Assembly: GCA_009761415.1 (NCBI GenBank)
Contig: QUOL01000008.1
Span: forward strand, 682,001 to 746,000
From: Sarcomyxa edulis
Lineage: Eukaryota > Basidiomycota > Agaricomycetes > Agaricales > Mycenaceae
Length of the DNA stretch: 64,000 bases
Direction of reading: 5' to 3'
Shown: in pieces, positions 22,870 through 33,328 of the stretch
Layout of the letters: each line of letters opens with the position of its first letter
Numbering within the stretch: the first letter of the stretch is position 1
Notes under the pieces: generated by a model
The model's input: only the letters and a program-made list of their open reading frames with translations
The model's database searches: none
What the model was told of the DNA's origin: nothing
Position numbers and translations under genes: made by a program

Positions 22870-23454
22870 AATGAGGATATCAATAACCAAAGCTTTGAAA
22901 GTCGAGGCAAAGTACAGTCGAAATGTACAGTTTGCCGCGTGTACTCGTGATAGACGGGTTTTGCAAAAGATTTGGTGGGAGATCCAGCCTCAAAGCCTGG
23001 ATGATCGAGACAGACAAGGACCAGTGAGGGGAGCCTTCACCCTGCCTTCACCGTAAATTTGAACACTAGTCGAACGGGACCCTACTCAGGATCCCAAACG
23101 AGACAACAGTTTTGTGCCGACGCGTTGATCCTACACAAGTATTGACTGTCTTCAAAACGGAATCCGAAGAGTTTTGTAGGGGACACGCCAAATTGGAGCT
23201 TCAATGAAGTTGGAACATGGATAGATATTAGACGGGTGGATTCAAAATTCGATCCTCGCGTGATCGAGACATGTCCTGACCTGCCCTGAACCAGTGTGAG
23301 TTTAGGGCCGGTGATCTCCAGGTTAGGGCAGGCTCTGCGTTGCATCCTCCCCGGTCTGTATATTGCCTTTCTAATAGACAGAGTCTAGACAGATTGGATG
23401 ATAATGATAATCGAATCGCCAGAAGTACTTTGTTCAACCCAGCATCAGTACTAG
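22870..23454. other. Intergenic, no gene seen
   Basis: The upstream side of copy C meets the 3' side of the next minus-strand gene. Small frames exist on both strands, but none has a recognisable motif or a paralogue in the window. The 5' flank of copy C does not visibly repeat the spacer found between the other copies. Confidence 0.5.
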
Positions 23455-26170
23455 TCATTCCGAGTCCGAATTGGAGTCTAATCCACCCCACCAGTCCTTA
23501 ACCCATCTAATCACTATCAGTGCCATCTTTCTCCCTTCTTCACGTCTCCTCTCCAATCCAATTTCGCCTTCTTTCCGCTTTACCTCCTTTTTCGTTCGCC
23601 CTTTTCCCCATGCATCTTCAACAGCACTAGCCCAATCTCCTGCCTCGTATGATTCTCGAGATAATTCCATCCCAACGCCATCGCGATCGAGGAGTAAACG
23701 TAGACCGTGTTCCTCTATGAACAGAGGTCGAGAGACTATTTGAACACAAGAAATCAACGCGTGAGGAGAGTGTGTCTCGGATATGACCAACATACCATAA
23801 ACAAAGGGTGTACAAGAATCAACACATTCCGATACCGTTCCATAACCCTATCCAGATCAAACGAGTCAGGCAATTCTAGAACAAGCACAGCGACCGGAAG
23901 TACTGACCAGTTTGCCCAACAAAACATCACCAACCGCTGTCAAATCAGGCATGTAAACATCCTTCGGAGCCACATAGAACCCTTCCGGTAGTTCATCAGG
24001 TTCTTCTCCCTCGGCATTCCATTGCTCTTTGGATACGCCACAAACAATAGCTATCCACGAAGAGTCGGGGAGTAACCGTGGACCTTCCCACTCAAGATCG
24101 TCTTCTAATTCATCAGTCTCGTCTGGATGAGGATCGACTCTCCGGTCAAAATCAAAGTAAGCCGCAGTGGCAGAATTCTGACGAGGAGTTTTCAGCCGTG
24201 GAGTCGGAGGGAACGTCCTCAGAGCAGGAGGAGAGGTGGGAGTTTGAAGAGGCTTGGAAGCAGGTGGAGCACCGGGGATCCAGATATGGCTGGGGGTTGC
24301 GAGACGTGGGGATATCGCTTGCATGTGGAGGGGTGTAGCCGATCGCGGACACCGAAGGTCCATGTCAGGAAGCGGTTGTGGGGGCGGTACTTGGGGTGAA
24401 GGGCCGTGTACTATGGGGGATGGATGAGTGTTTATGAGAGTGTCGGCTTCGAGTAATATCGCTTCGACGATATTACTCGAAGTGTCTGCGCTGGTAGCAG
24501 GTCGATCGACGGTATCACTACCGACTGCTATACCTAGTCCAATTCCGTTGGGTTGTAGTTTCAATTTGGATGGAACCTTGGCTTTGGGTGAGGAAAGTGT
24601 GATAATTTCTGTCGAAGACTCTTTCAGATACAATCTCGAGAGGGAAGAGGTCAATGAGTCGTGTTGTGAAGACAACCTTCGACTTTGTGATGGATGAAGT
24701 GCTACGTCCAGCTCGAGTGTATCCTCCTTCGAAGTCGAAGATGCTAGATGTGAGTGTGTTGTCTGGTCTATGCTTGAGTGATGATCTCGACCATTGACCA
24801 GGCTGGTACTACGTTCGCGGTTCTCGTTGCGACTTGAAGCCCTACTTCCATGCCTACTGGTCGACCTACTGCTATTCCTACTGGGCCGATGGAAAACTTG
24901 GCCTCCAAAGGAAACTATAAGAACCTTCAGATGTGTCGATGCTGGATGATCATGATTTCCCAGAGACGCCAAAACAGACTCGGGAACTCCGATGGAAGCT
25001 AAGAGTTTTGTGCGACCGGCGAGAGTGTAGACGTCCGGAGAGGTTGGGGATCGGACTAGAAGGGGCGTGGGGATCACTTGTCGAGTGCGCCGAGACGACG
25101 ACTTCCTCCTGTGCCTATGAACCACAGAAGGCGGCATTGGCACTGGTGGGTATAACGGATACCTTGAATGCTCCGAAACTTCAGCATTGTCTCGAGAATC
25201 ATTAAGAGTGAGAGTGTCCTCAAGATAATCGAGGACTTCCTTCTCTAAGGTTCCCGTCTTAGGATTGACCCAATTAGATGCTGGTAAAGGTGGATATATA
25301 GAAAATGACGGAATTGGGATGTAGCCGGGGAGACGCAGATGAAGGTCCGCGCAACGATAGCCCGACTGAATTTCGAAGACAAGAGGATCAAGCTGATGTG
25401 AAGGAATCGGGGTGTCTGGATGTAGGATTAAAGCTGGTTGCTGATGATGATGCGATCTGTGGTGAGAAGACGCGTGTAGATGATCTTGATGATGAGGAGA
25501 CAAAGCCGACGACGCGAAGTCGTCGAGGAGTGGAGTGGAGAGATAACTGTAGACGGAGTCGAATGTGAAGTTGGTGATCAGAATAGACGGAATACCCGCA
25601 GAATTCGCTGCCAGACTGCATGATATTCAATGATATGCGAGAACTGTACTCTTGTAGAGAACTCACCATCCCAGGAATGCAGCATCACTCAATACGGCGT
25701 CAGCACAAATCTCTATCAACCATCGTCTCTCCTGTTCCAATTTAGAGTCTTTCTGACTCAAGAATGACTGCAGAACTTCGACACTTTTCTGGCGATCTAC
25801 ACGATATCTAGAATTAGTTGTAGGGAAAGCGTCAAGACCGACTGTGAACATTTGCGTACAAAACAGAGCCAAGGCGTTCCACTCACGCCAATGGTTGTAC
25901 AATGACAGGATCTATCTCTGCATATCGATACAAAGCACCGCGAGCTATACTGTCAGCGAAGACGAGTTGCGGGGCAGATGAAACGATGTAGATCGTAGGA
26001 CGATCTGGAGGGTCTAGGAGACGTAGATGGGATGCAAAAGCAGACACACGCGTCGCGTGCCCGTAGCCTAGAGTTTCAGGATATCAACGAGGGCGAAGGG
26101 GGATCGTAGGATTTTGAGCGAGATGCTCACCATGTCCTGAGCAATAATACGCGATACAAAGAGGAGCCAT
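23455..26170 (-). CDS. L-arabinokinase-like protein (glycosyltransferase-fold half), 800 aa
   Basis: Exons: 26131-26170, 25887-26067, 25667-25807, 23908-25615, 23796-23847, 23455-23735; the frame closes at 801 codons. The N-terminus has AYYCSGHGYGHATRV, then TIYIVSSAPQLVFADS, YRVDRQKSVEVLQSFLS, CADAVLSDAAFLG and ITNFTFDSVYSYL, the pattern of the nucleotide-sugar-transferase-like half of L-arabinokinases. The second lobe has VLIVSFGGQVF, then after a gap SWIAIVCG, LPEGFYVAPKDVYMPDLTAV, DVLLGKLGYGTVSEC and YVSRPLFIEEHGLRLLL. The GHMP kinase half of plant arabinokinases is absent. Between GGQVF and SWIAIVCG lies an insertion of roughly 300 residues rich in Ser, His, Arg and Pro, probably disordered. 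Role: likely cytosolic sugar-related enzyme or binding protein; substrate unknown. Confidence 0.82.
24447..24482. repeat. Perfect 15 bp inverted repeat with 6 nt loop inside a coding exon
   Basis: Arms CTTCGAGTAATATCG (24447-24461) and CGATATTACTCGAAG (24468-24482) flank the loop CTTCGA. It lies in exon 4 of the arabinokinase-like gene, within its low-complexity insertion (coding strand peptide SSNIVEAILLEA). A stable RNA hairpin would form in the mRNA. Confidence 0.85.
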
Positions 26171-26352
26171 GACCTTGATTGGGTACTAACCTCACCTGGA
26201 ACGAAGCATCGAGGTTTCAAGGACTTCTAGTCACCTAGTAGAGATGTTATATAGAGGTTCAAGCTCAAGCTGGACTTGGCGACTTGGTGTCACGCGGAAG
26301 AATCGGAGATCGACAGGCTCGATTTGGATATCGATGTTCAGATTAGCGCAGG

Positions 26353-26703
26353 TTGTGGGCTTTTGTGGGCGTCTCAGAACTGGAGTTGGAGGCACTACGC
26401 AACAGCGAGAACGACCTTGTTACTCACGCTTTTCGTTACCGAGGTTTCTCGTATGATCAGTCTGATTTCTTTTCCAAAATAACGCAACCCTTCCGGCATT
26501 CTGCCAGTGGCATCCTTGAAGCTACCGAAAGAGCATATGTTCTAGTGTCTCCGCTATATTTGCCATATTTTGATCCAGTCGTCGTATCCTTGACAAAAGA
26601 GACGGCCATGTCCTGCGCAATGTCCAAGTGTTTTCGTGAGCGGCAAATGGCACGGGGTCTGAAAGCCTCGGTGGTAGACAGCAAGCACTCTTTGTTACAG
26701 TAA
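26353..26703 (+). pseudogene. Relic of tandem-family exon 2
   Basis: In the open frame, from about 26515, the peptide reads ATERAYVLVSP, then DPVVVSL, then AMSCAMSKCFRERQ. This lines up with exon 2 of copies A-C (PERAHILMFSP, VDVPVVCIAEAEAMPF, MSKLLHQRQ), same order and spacing. The match stops shortly after, and no other exon of the family is found around it. The fragment is in opposite orientation to A-C, about 3.6 kb beyond the start of copy C, between two unrelated genes. It is best read as a decayed sixth-copy remnant or a partial duplicate rather than a gene. Confidence 0.55.
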
Positions 26704-27004
26704 CATACGATATATAAACATACGGGATTTCCAGCCCATCGAGGAGAGAGATAAATACAGCGACGATACCCCACATTTTTTATGCATGAAACTGTCCCTG
26801 TAACGGCTGATAAATAGAAAGGTAGAGGCTCTATGTAGGTAGAAATAATACGTCTGACAGATCACAAACTTGGTCAAACATAATGCATGAACCACAAGGG
26901 AAGAAGAGAAAAGAAAAGTAGAAAAGACAATAGCTAGTGATACAGTCGTTGATTATTCATCCACTTGTAGCCTTCAAGCAATCAAACTCTGGTTGTGGTT
27001 TTTT
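26704..27004. other. Intergenic / 3' flank of the RRM gene
   Basis: AT-rich stretch with no supported gene. It should hold the 3' untranslated region of the RRM gene that ends at 27005. Confidence 0.5.
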
Positions 27005-30000
27005 TCATAACGATTCCAAGGAACCCAGTGCCAATGATAGAGCAGGAGGCTTCGGTCGTCGCGAGCCAGGGATAGGGATACTATGAGCCGGCGTAGCTTC
27101 ACCTGAATCCGATGTGGCGGTGATGCCAGCAGTAGTGGTAGCAAGCGTATAAGCTGGCACGGGATCAGAACCTGGACGATGGACGAGTGGAATATCAGAT
27201 GGTCTCTTCGGCGAAGAAGACATCGAATACGTCCTCTGAACCTGATTGACATCCTCTCCCCCCTGACCCTCGTTACTCGTTTCCCCCCAATTGGTCCGCC
27301 CATCAGACGTCGAACCGGAATGTCTCCTCTGACCAGACCCACCCGGCTCCGTCAGCACATCCCCTTCAAACACCTGATCCTGATCCTGATCCTGGTCATC
27401 TTCCTGCTCAGCCCCAACTCCCCACACCTTCTCCCTCTCCCTCTCCGACCCCCACTCCCTCTCCATAGCCCTAGCCACAACCTCATCCCTCTCCCGCTCC
27501 GCCTTCTTCCTTCTCTCCTCCTCCTCCCCATCCTCCTTCTTATCTCTCAAAATCTCATTCGCAAGCGCACTCGCTCCCATACCCACCCCAGGCGGGAAAT
27601 ACCCAGGATCAAAATACCCAGCAGGCTCCCCACTCACCCCCGGAGGCGACACCGGATACCCCATTCCCATACCCACAGCAAAGAAACCCCCGGGACTCCC
27701 ATGTCCATGAACAGGCGCACCCACCGCAGGATTGATAAACGGATTCGTACCGCCTCCCCCCGGTCTTCCCCAGAATGCACCAGGGGACATCGTCACACCA
27801 GGAGAGAACGTCGAGAGGACGTGTGAGGAATATGACATCCCAACGGGGGAGGATGGCATTGCCATCGTTGGGGAGGGGAGGGCGTGATGGTAACTGTGGG
27901 AGTTGTGGTTGGCGTTGTTGGAGGATGATGAGGAGGGATGAGCGTGTTGGGGATGTGATACGGCGTGGTTAAGGTTGGAGGGCGGGTGGTGGTGGTGTGG
28001 AGATGGTTGTGGGAGGAACGTGAAGGGAGGCATGGAGGGCGTTATTGGAGGCAGACCGTGTGGCGTCATTGGTATGTGGTGTAAAGGGTGGTGCATGGGT
28101 GACATAGGGTGTGGTGAGGGTAATCCATGCGGAGAGAAATGAGGAGGTGGGACTGGGAATGATTGGGGAGGAAGCGAGATCGGACCTGGGTGGTGTGGGT
28201 GCGTTCGTTCGGGAGAAGTAGAGGGTGCGATGGACATAGAGGATGTTGTCGTGGTTGCATTGGATGAAGACGAAGACGCAGGAGTCGGTTTCGAGATGGT
28301 TGTGTTCAACAACGACCTCGTTAACACATCGACATCCGACCCGTTACCCGATCCAGAGCCGGAACCAGAGCCCGACGCGCTTTGGTTCTGCTGCAAGGGA
28401 TGTGGTTGCGGCATTGGTCTCCCCATACCCATACCCATGCTCATCTGTTGTATCTGCATCTGCTGCTGCAGACTTGACATCTGAGACTGTGACTGTAATT
28501 GTGGGGGATACATCTCATAAGGTGAGTTCTGCCCAGAACCCTGTAACTGTTGAGGTTGAAGCTGCATCGATTGCGACGCGAAATCAAAGGGGTACCCAAG
28601 CGCACTACTAGGCATGGGGATATGTGAAGGCGGTCCTTTCTGAGACGAAGTCGAAGAGCGTGATTGTGATTGCTGTTGAAGGCTCGGAGGCATAGGCGAC
28701 GACGACATTTGATGTGGTAAAAGTGGAGACGCTGATAGTTGGTTTTGCATGAACGGAGAAGTCACCGTCGTAGCTGCGCTCTGGAAATGAGGCAGAGCAG
28801 GAGAAGCAGGGGCAGTCCCCGCCATAGGTTGCGTGGATTGTGAGAACTTGTCAAAGTGCACTTTGAGTGCACGGCCGTTATACTCGTATCTGCTGTCGAT
28901 GATTAGCCTTCTTCATTCCGTGACAAGGTAAAGACCACGACCACGGACCCATTGAACATCTTGACTCCCCTCTCCGCGTCCGCTTCGGTAGCGAATACTA
29001 CAGTACCAAACCCTCTCGACCGGCCATCTTGTCCGAGAGCGACATCTGCACGGATGATAGTTCCTGCCTGTCTGAACAGGTCTTTGAGGTCTTGCCACTG
29101 ACAATGAAACGGTAGCTACGACATCTTGTTAAAGACGTGTCACCAGCTGCACGATGAGGGAAAACTCACATTTCCGACAAACAAGTTCCTTCCACTATTA
29201 TTACTGCTCGACGACCCAGGTCGAAGTCCCATCATACCACCGTCTATCGAGAAGATGCTATTATTGTAGTCCACCGGCTCCTCGACGCCAAACGCAAACG
29301 GTGTAGGTCCGACAGCTAATGCCAATGCCGCAGGATTCAGCAGACTCAGATTTGGACTCATACCCATCAGACTGGTGTCATATTCTGAAGCCAATCTCCC
29401 ATCGCTCGACCCGACGCCAGCCCCCAGCCGATCCGGTCTGACTTCCAGCACCCTCGTCTGCCACGAGTAGCCATTGAACATGTCAACCGCTCTTCCTGCA
29501 TCTTCTGCAGACGCTAGGAGGACTGTGCCGTATCCTCTTGATCTGTTATCGGGTCCCAAGGAAACGTCCGCGCGTAGGACTGTTCCCGCCTTACGAAAGA
29601 GGTCTTTGAGGTCCTGCCATCTGACTCTATAGGGTAGCTGGCGGAGGATGAGTCCAAACGGTCTAGACGATAAGAATCGGACGTACATTTCCGACGAAAA
29701 GTTGTGTACGTGTATCCCTCATGGGACCCATTCCAAGACCTCCACCGGGAGGCGAAGGACGCGCGGACGTAGCCATTTGGATGACGGCTTCGATGTCATC
29801 GTTTGTAAGTGTGTTGGGAGGTGTAGTTGTCGTGCTGGCGTTGTTGCTGCTGTTCGATGGACCGGGAAAGGCGTTCGAAATGAAAGGGCTACTAGTAGTT
29901 GGAAATGCGGAGACCGAGTTGGACGAGGGCGAGGATGTAGCCGGGGTATTGGTTGTGTTCGAGGCTGAGCGGGACCTGGGAGATGAATTGGAGGACAGGG

Positions 30001-30070
30001 ATAGAGAGAGGACATCCTGGTACTGTAACCAACGCAATTGGGCGCGTGAGGAGACGAAATGTTGATACAT
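27005..30070 (-). CDS. RNA-binding protein with two RRM domains and a long low-complexity tail, 967 aa
   Basis: Exons: 29687-30070, 29170-29637, 28949-29115, 27005-28889; the frame closes at 968 codons. RRM1 (about residues 120-200) has QLFVGN, LPYRVRWQDLKDLF and the RNP1-like RGYGTVLL; RRM2 (about 275-350) has NLFVGN, LPFHCQWQDLKDLF and RGFGTVVF, ending GRALKVHFDKF. The two RRMs are similar and each is split by an intron just after LFVGN, indicating domain duplication. The style is that of fungal Gbp2/Hrb1-like shuttling mRNA-binding proteins. The C-terminal ~600 residues are Pro/Gln/His/Ser-rich with Met-Gly and Gly-Ser runs, then an acidic/basic coiled stretch. Role: probably nuclear mRNA binding or export. 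The first ATG could lie further upstream in another exon. Confidence 0.82.
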
Positions 30071-30820
30071 TTTTTGGGGGAGCTTACGGTACGCAAAGAA
30101 TCCATATATAACCGTGATGAATTAGACTTCTAGTAGTTATAGTTATAGCTATAACCACGACTAAGAGCCGCGTCTTTTCAGTTCCGAAAGTTTCTATAGA
30201 AGGACTGTTGGGCAGCTCACCGTCAAGACTGAGTACTGAAGCTGCCCTGCGAAGATGATGGCTGATCAGCGGTCTTTTCAAGAGCGACAGCGTCGATGAC
30301 TAGTGAGTCTGGTCAGAATTTACGAGCTTCGATGAGCGCGATCCAGCAAGATGGGAAAGCGGGATAAAAGATAAAACGCCCTAAAAACGACCTAGAAAGT
30401 GGCAGGAAGATGGAATTCTTTTGTGGTGAACGGCAAGACGCCAGCCAGCTCCACTCAAAAACTAGTTAGTACCGACGTCATCGCCTCTCTTTCTCACCGC
30501 CAACAACGGCGAACTAACCCTCTCAACGTCGTGCACAACAGCGAGCTCGACCTCGCCGCCGTTGACGACGGCGTTCATCGCGACGACGACGACGACGACG
30601 ACTAGGACTAGTGTGTGGTATTTCAAGTCAACATACTATTCTGACGTCATATCTTCGTGACCCATTGACTAGCCACTCATCTTGACATACGAAGCTTGAG
30701 GTGGAAAGAAACTTGAGTTGACATCGAGGACGAGGACTGTTCGTTCTACGACAATACAAAAGAGTAAAATGCTACAAACTAGAAAGTTACAAGACAATGT
30801 TCATATGACCATACGGGTTG
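30071..30820. other. Intergenic region / promoter of the RRM gene
   Basis: A possible non-coding 5' exon of the RRM gene with a GTGAGC donor lies near 30220. At 30575-30602 a GAC-trinucleotide run is present; the 68-codon frame across it (30399-30605) ends in Asp repeats and has no other support. Confidence 0.45.
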
Positions 30821-31016
30821 TCAATTAAATTCAACCGGTAAGGAGGAATCCCATGAATTGACCTTCTCCTCTATACGCGCATCTTCTTCAACTTGTCTTT
30901 GCTCGTCCATCTCCTTCAGCATCGTCCAGAGCTGGTCCTTCGGAACTGCGATATATCGTAACATATTGAGCATGTCGAAGCCGTCAGGACCACGGCTGAG
31001 GCAAGGTTCAGAGAGA
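30821..31016 (-). pseudogene. Gene-tail fragment, left arm of a head-to-head pair
   Basis: The minus strand encodes DGFDMLNMLRYIAVPKD, then MLKEMDEQRQVEE and EKVNSW before a stop at 30821. It matches the plus-strand frame at 31103-31279 in order and spacing. The frame extends upstream to 31324 without a convincing start. It looks like the last exon of a small helical protein; family unknown. Confidence 0.4.
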
Positions 31017-31279
31017 CAGAAGATACTCAGAACGAGAGGGCACAGAAGCATGCAGATGAACGATCGAGACGACACGAGTCTCGAAGAAACCAGGATGGCC
31101 CTGATAGTTTCGACATGCTTGCCATGTTTCCGTACCTTGGAGTTCCTAAAGATAAGTCGCCAATGATGTTGAAGGAGATTGATGCGCAAAAGCAAGCTGA
31201 AGAGCGTGAACGTGTAGAGCAGAAGGTCAATAATTGGATAGACAATATGGGTATCGACACTAACGAGGGATATAGCTGA
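31016..31279 (+). pseudogene. Gene-tail fragment, right arm of a head-to-head pair
   Basis: The plus strand is open from about 31016 and reads a charged stretch, then DSFDMLAMFPYLGVPKD, MLKEIDAQKQAEERE and EQKVNNW before the stop at 31277-31279. No ATG precedes DSFDML in frame, so either an upstream exon exists or it is a relic. It is a diverged inverted copy of the 30821-31016 frame, the two arranged back to back. Confidence 0.4.
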
Positions 31280-31344
31280 AGTTTCGACGTCAAGAATAGG
31301 ATGTGTCCCATGGCTTCCGCTCACGAGTCACAGTCGACGAAACC

Positions 31345-33069
31345 TTAGGCTTGTGTTGTTTCTCGGTGCTGAACCACTCGCTCCAAGAGCTCGTCCACGG
31401 TACAGGCCATCAATCTCTCATAAACTTTATCCGGCATACAAACATCCCTCGCCCCCGCCTCGAGGGCTTCTACAGCCTCTTCCATTAGTCCCACATCACA
31501 ATACGCGTCGATAAGCGCAACTCGTAAATCCCGGACCATATCGACTGGGATGGGTCGAGAATATACAGACGACGCGTGTATCGCGTTCTTTTCAAATACT
31601 TCTAGATCTTGGATGGTGCAGGAAGGGGCGTGGATGTGGATGGAGGAGCTGTCGCGAATAGCGAGATGTAAAGATGATTCGCCGAGGTGGAAGTATCCTC
31701 TTGAGACGGCGTAGAGACTCGCTCGGATGATGAGGGGAAGTGTTAGAATGTCTGAACGGGTACAGTCGGGCGGTTGGAAGTCTTGCAGCTGCAAGTGCGC
31801 CTGGTGGGCTTTGATGGAAGGTGGGAGCGGGAGTAAAGAGACCCAGTTGAAGAATGTTAGCGCTCGGTCGTCAATGGCAGACCTCATTTGGAGGGCGGCC
31901 GCAGCAGCCTTTTTGTATAACTTGCGAGGTTTGATGTGAATGCCGTTCTTGATCAGTTGCAACCGAACGTGATCAGCTGCAACATATTCTCCTTCCAGTA
32001 CGAGACGAGCCAGTCGTTTGTTAAATTGATAAACTCTCTGTTCATCTGGGACTAATCGAAAAGGCATGGTGGAATTGGGAAGTGCTCCGGACCCGAGTTC
32101 TGTCGACTGTATTGGATCATGATCCTTGCGAGAAGACTTCTGTCGAGGGGACTTTTGATTAGCGAGCGGTTTCGGAAATAAATGAGATTTAAGAGAGGGA
32201 AGAGATGACGCGTTGGCCTGAAGTTCCTCGACAATCCGAATGTTTGTTCGATCGCGAGACTTGCGGAGCTCCTGTAAGAGTAGAGCGTACGTGCGTCCAG
32301 AGACAGGATAACTCTTATCCTCGTGAGCCTTCCGTAAAATATCCACTGCTTCCTTTGTCCAGCCCGCGGAGCAGCAGGTTCGGACAGCAAACCCAGCATA
32401 AGCTCGGGCAATCTGCTTCGTGCCGTTTGGGAAATATTTCCGCTCGTATGCCACTGCTTCTATCTCGAATTGATGCAGAAACCTCGACGTAGAGCCAGGG
32501 TCTGCGAAACGAACTAGTAACGGTGCGAATTCTTTCCATTCTGTCCAGATGAACTGAAAGTATCCCTTGGACGCGCATATGAGAGCGAATTGCATTATGA
32601 TAGGAAGGTTATCGGCAGGTGTTCCAAATGAGAACAGAGCCAGACGTGTCGTACTGAAGTCGATAGCATCGGAGCAATGAGCGTCTGGTACGAGTGAGAT
32701 CCAGGATGAAAAGCTGAGAATACGAGCTCCGAGATCGGGTGTTTCGAGCGTAGAAATGGCGGCGTGTTCGTATACAGGATGATGGTTGATTTGGGCTCCT
32801 TGTTTCTGCATTATGTATCGTAGCTTATCTGCAGCCTCGTACTGACCATCTTGTACAAGCTGGATAAGCGTTTCGTTCGAGCATTTTGGAGTAGGTGGAA
32901 CTGCTTCAGTTGCAAGGATATCTTCGGAAGAGGCATAGGACTCGGTATATGGTAGAGCGTTGGTATGTAACGCATTGAGGGTATAAGACTTTCTCGAAGA
33001 GCAGATTGGTGTTCGGATGGTTAGGATGGTCAACAGTCGTCGCCCAAATCCGAGTCCTCTCAACAACAT
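31345..33069 (-). CDS. Pentatricopeptide-like mitochondrial protein, 574 aa
   Basis: Intronless frame. The N-terminus (MLLRGLGFGRRLLTILTIR) is basic, hydroxylated and free of acidic residues, as in a mitochondrial presequence. Two halves share a helical unit: LIQLVQDGQYEAADKLR followed by YEHAAI, and LARLVLEGEYVAADHVR followed by YKKAAA. The same unit occurs twice in the larger protein at 51016-53974, and both have ICASKGY after a spacer, so the genes are paralogues. The C-terminal helix pair (RVALIDAYCDVGLMEEAVEAL) looks like a PPR/TPR repeat. Role inferred: organellar RNA binding. It diverges from Nup96, with 259 bp between their starts. Confidence 0.75.
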   Translation of the reverse strand: MLLRGLGFGRRLLTILTIRTPICSSRKSYTLNALHTNALPYTESYASSEDILATEAVPPTPKCSNETLIQLVQDGQYEAADKLRYIMQKQGAQINHHPVYEHAAISTLETPDLGARILSFSSWISLVPDAHCSDAIDFSTTRLALFSFGTPADNLPIIMQFALICASKGYFQFIWTEWKEFAPLLVRFADPGSTSRFLHQFEIEAVAYERKYFPNGTKQIARAYAGFAVRTCCSAGWTKEAVDILRKAHEDKSYPVSGRTYALLLQELRKSRDRTNIRIVEELQANASSLPSLKSHLFPKPLANQKSPRQKSSRKDHDPIQSTELGSGALPNSTMPFRLVPDEQRVYQFNKRLARLVLEGEYVAADHVRLQLIKNGIHIKPRKLYKKAAAAALQMRSAIDDRALTFFNWVSLLPLPPSIKAHQAHLQLQDFQPPDCTRSDILTLPLIIRASLYAVSRGYFHLGESSLHLAIRDSSSIHIHAPSCTIQDLEVFEKNAIHASSVYSRPIPVDMVRDLRVALIDAYCDVGLMEEAVEALEAGARDVCMPDKVYERLMACTVDELLERVVQHRETTQA

Positions 33070-33328
33070 GATGGCCCTGCGAACAAATCTCAGTGCAAGA
33101 ACAGTTCAAGAAAGTCTGTGATAAGTAGATACCAATATCTGCTCGTCGATTGATGAGCATCTCAAGTTGTTGGAAGACAGGCCACCGCCAAAGTTTATGG
33201 CCTCTGCTCGAAGTTGTGGCCGGACTCTATTTTTAGACTTTCGCGGCGTGAGTGTTTCTTTGTCTGACTGTAGCTTGGCATCTTGATTCTTGTCCTCATC
33301 TTGTCCTCACTCATTTTCTCAACAAACG

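Noticed and set aside
27179..27826. 215-codon plus-strand frame opposite the RRM gene tail
   Set aside because: It is the antisense of a low-complexity Pro/His/Ser coding region and is Arg/Pro/Leu repeats only.
30399..30605. 68-codon frame ending in Asp repeats
   Set aside because: Driven by a GAC trinucleotide run; no motif, splice partner or paralogue.
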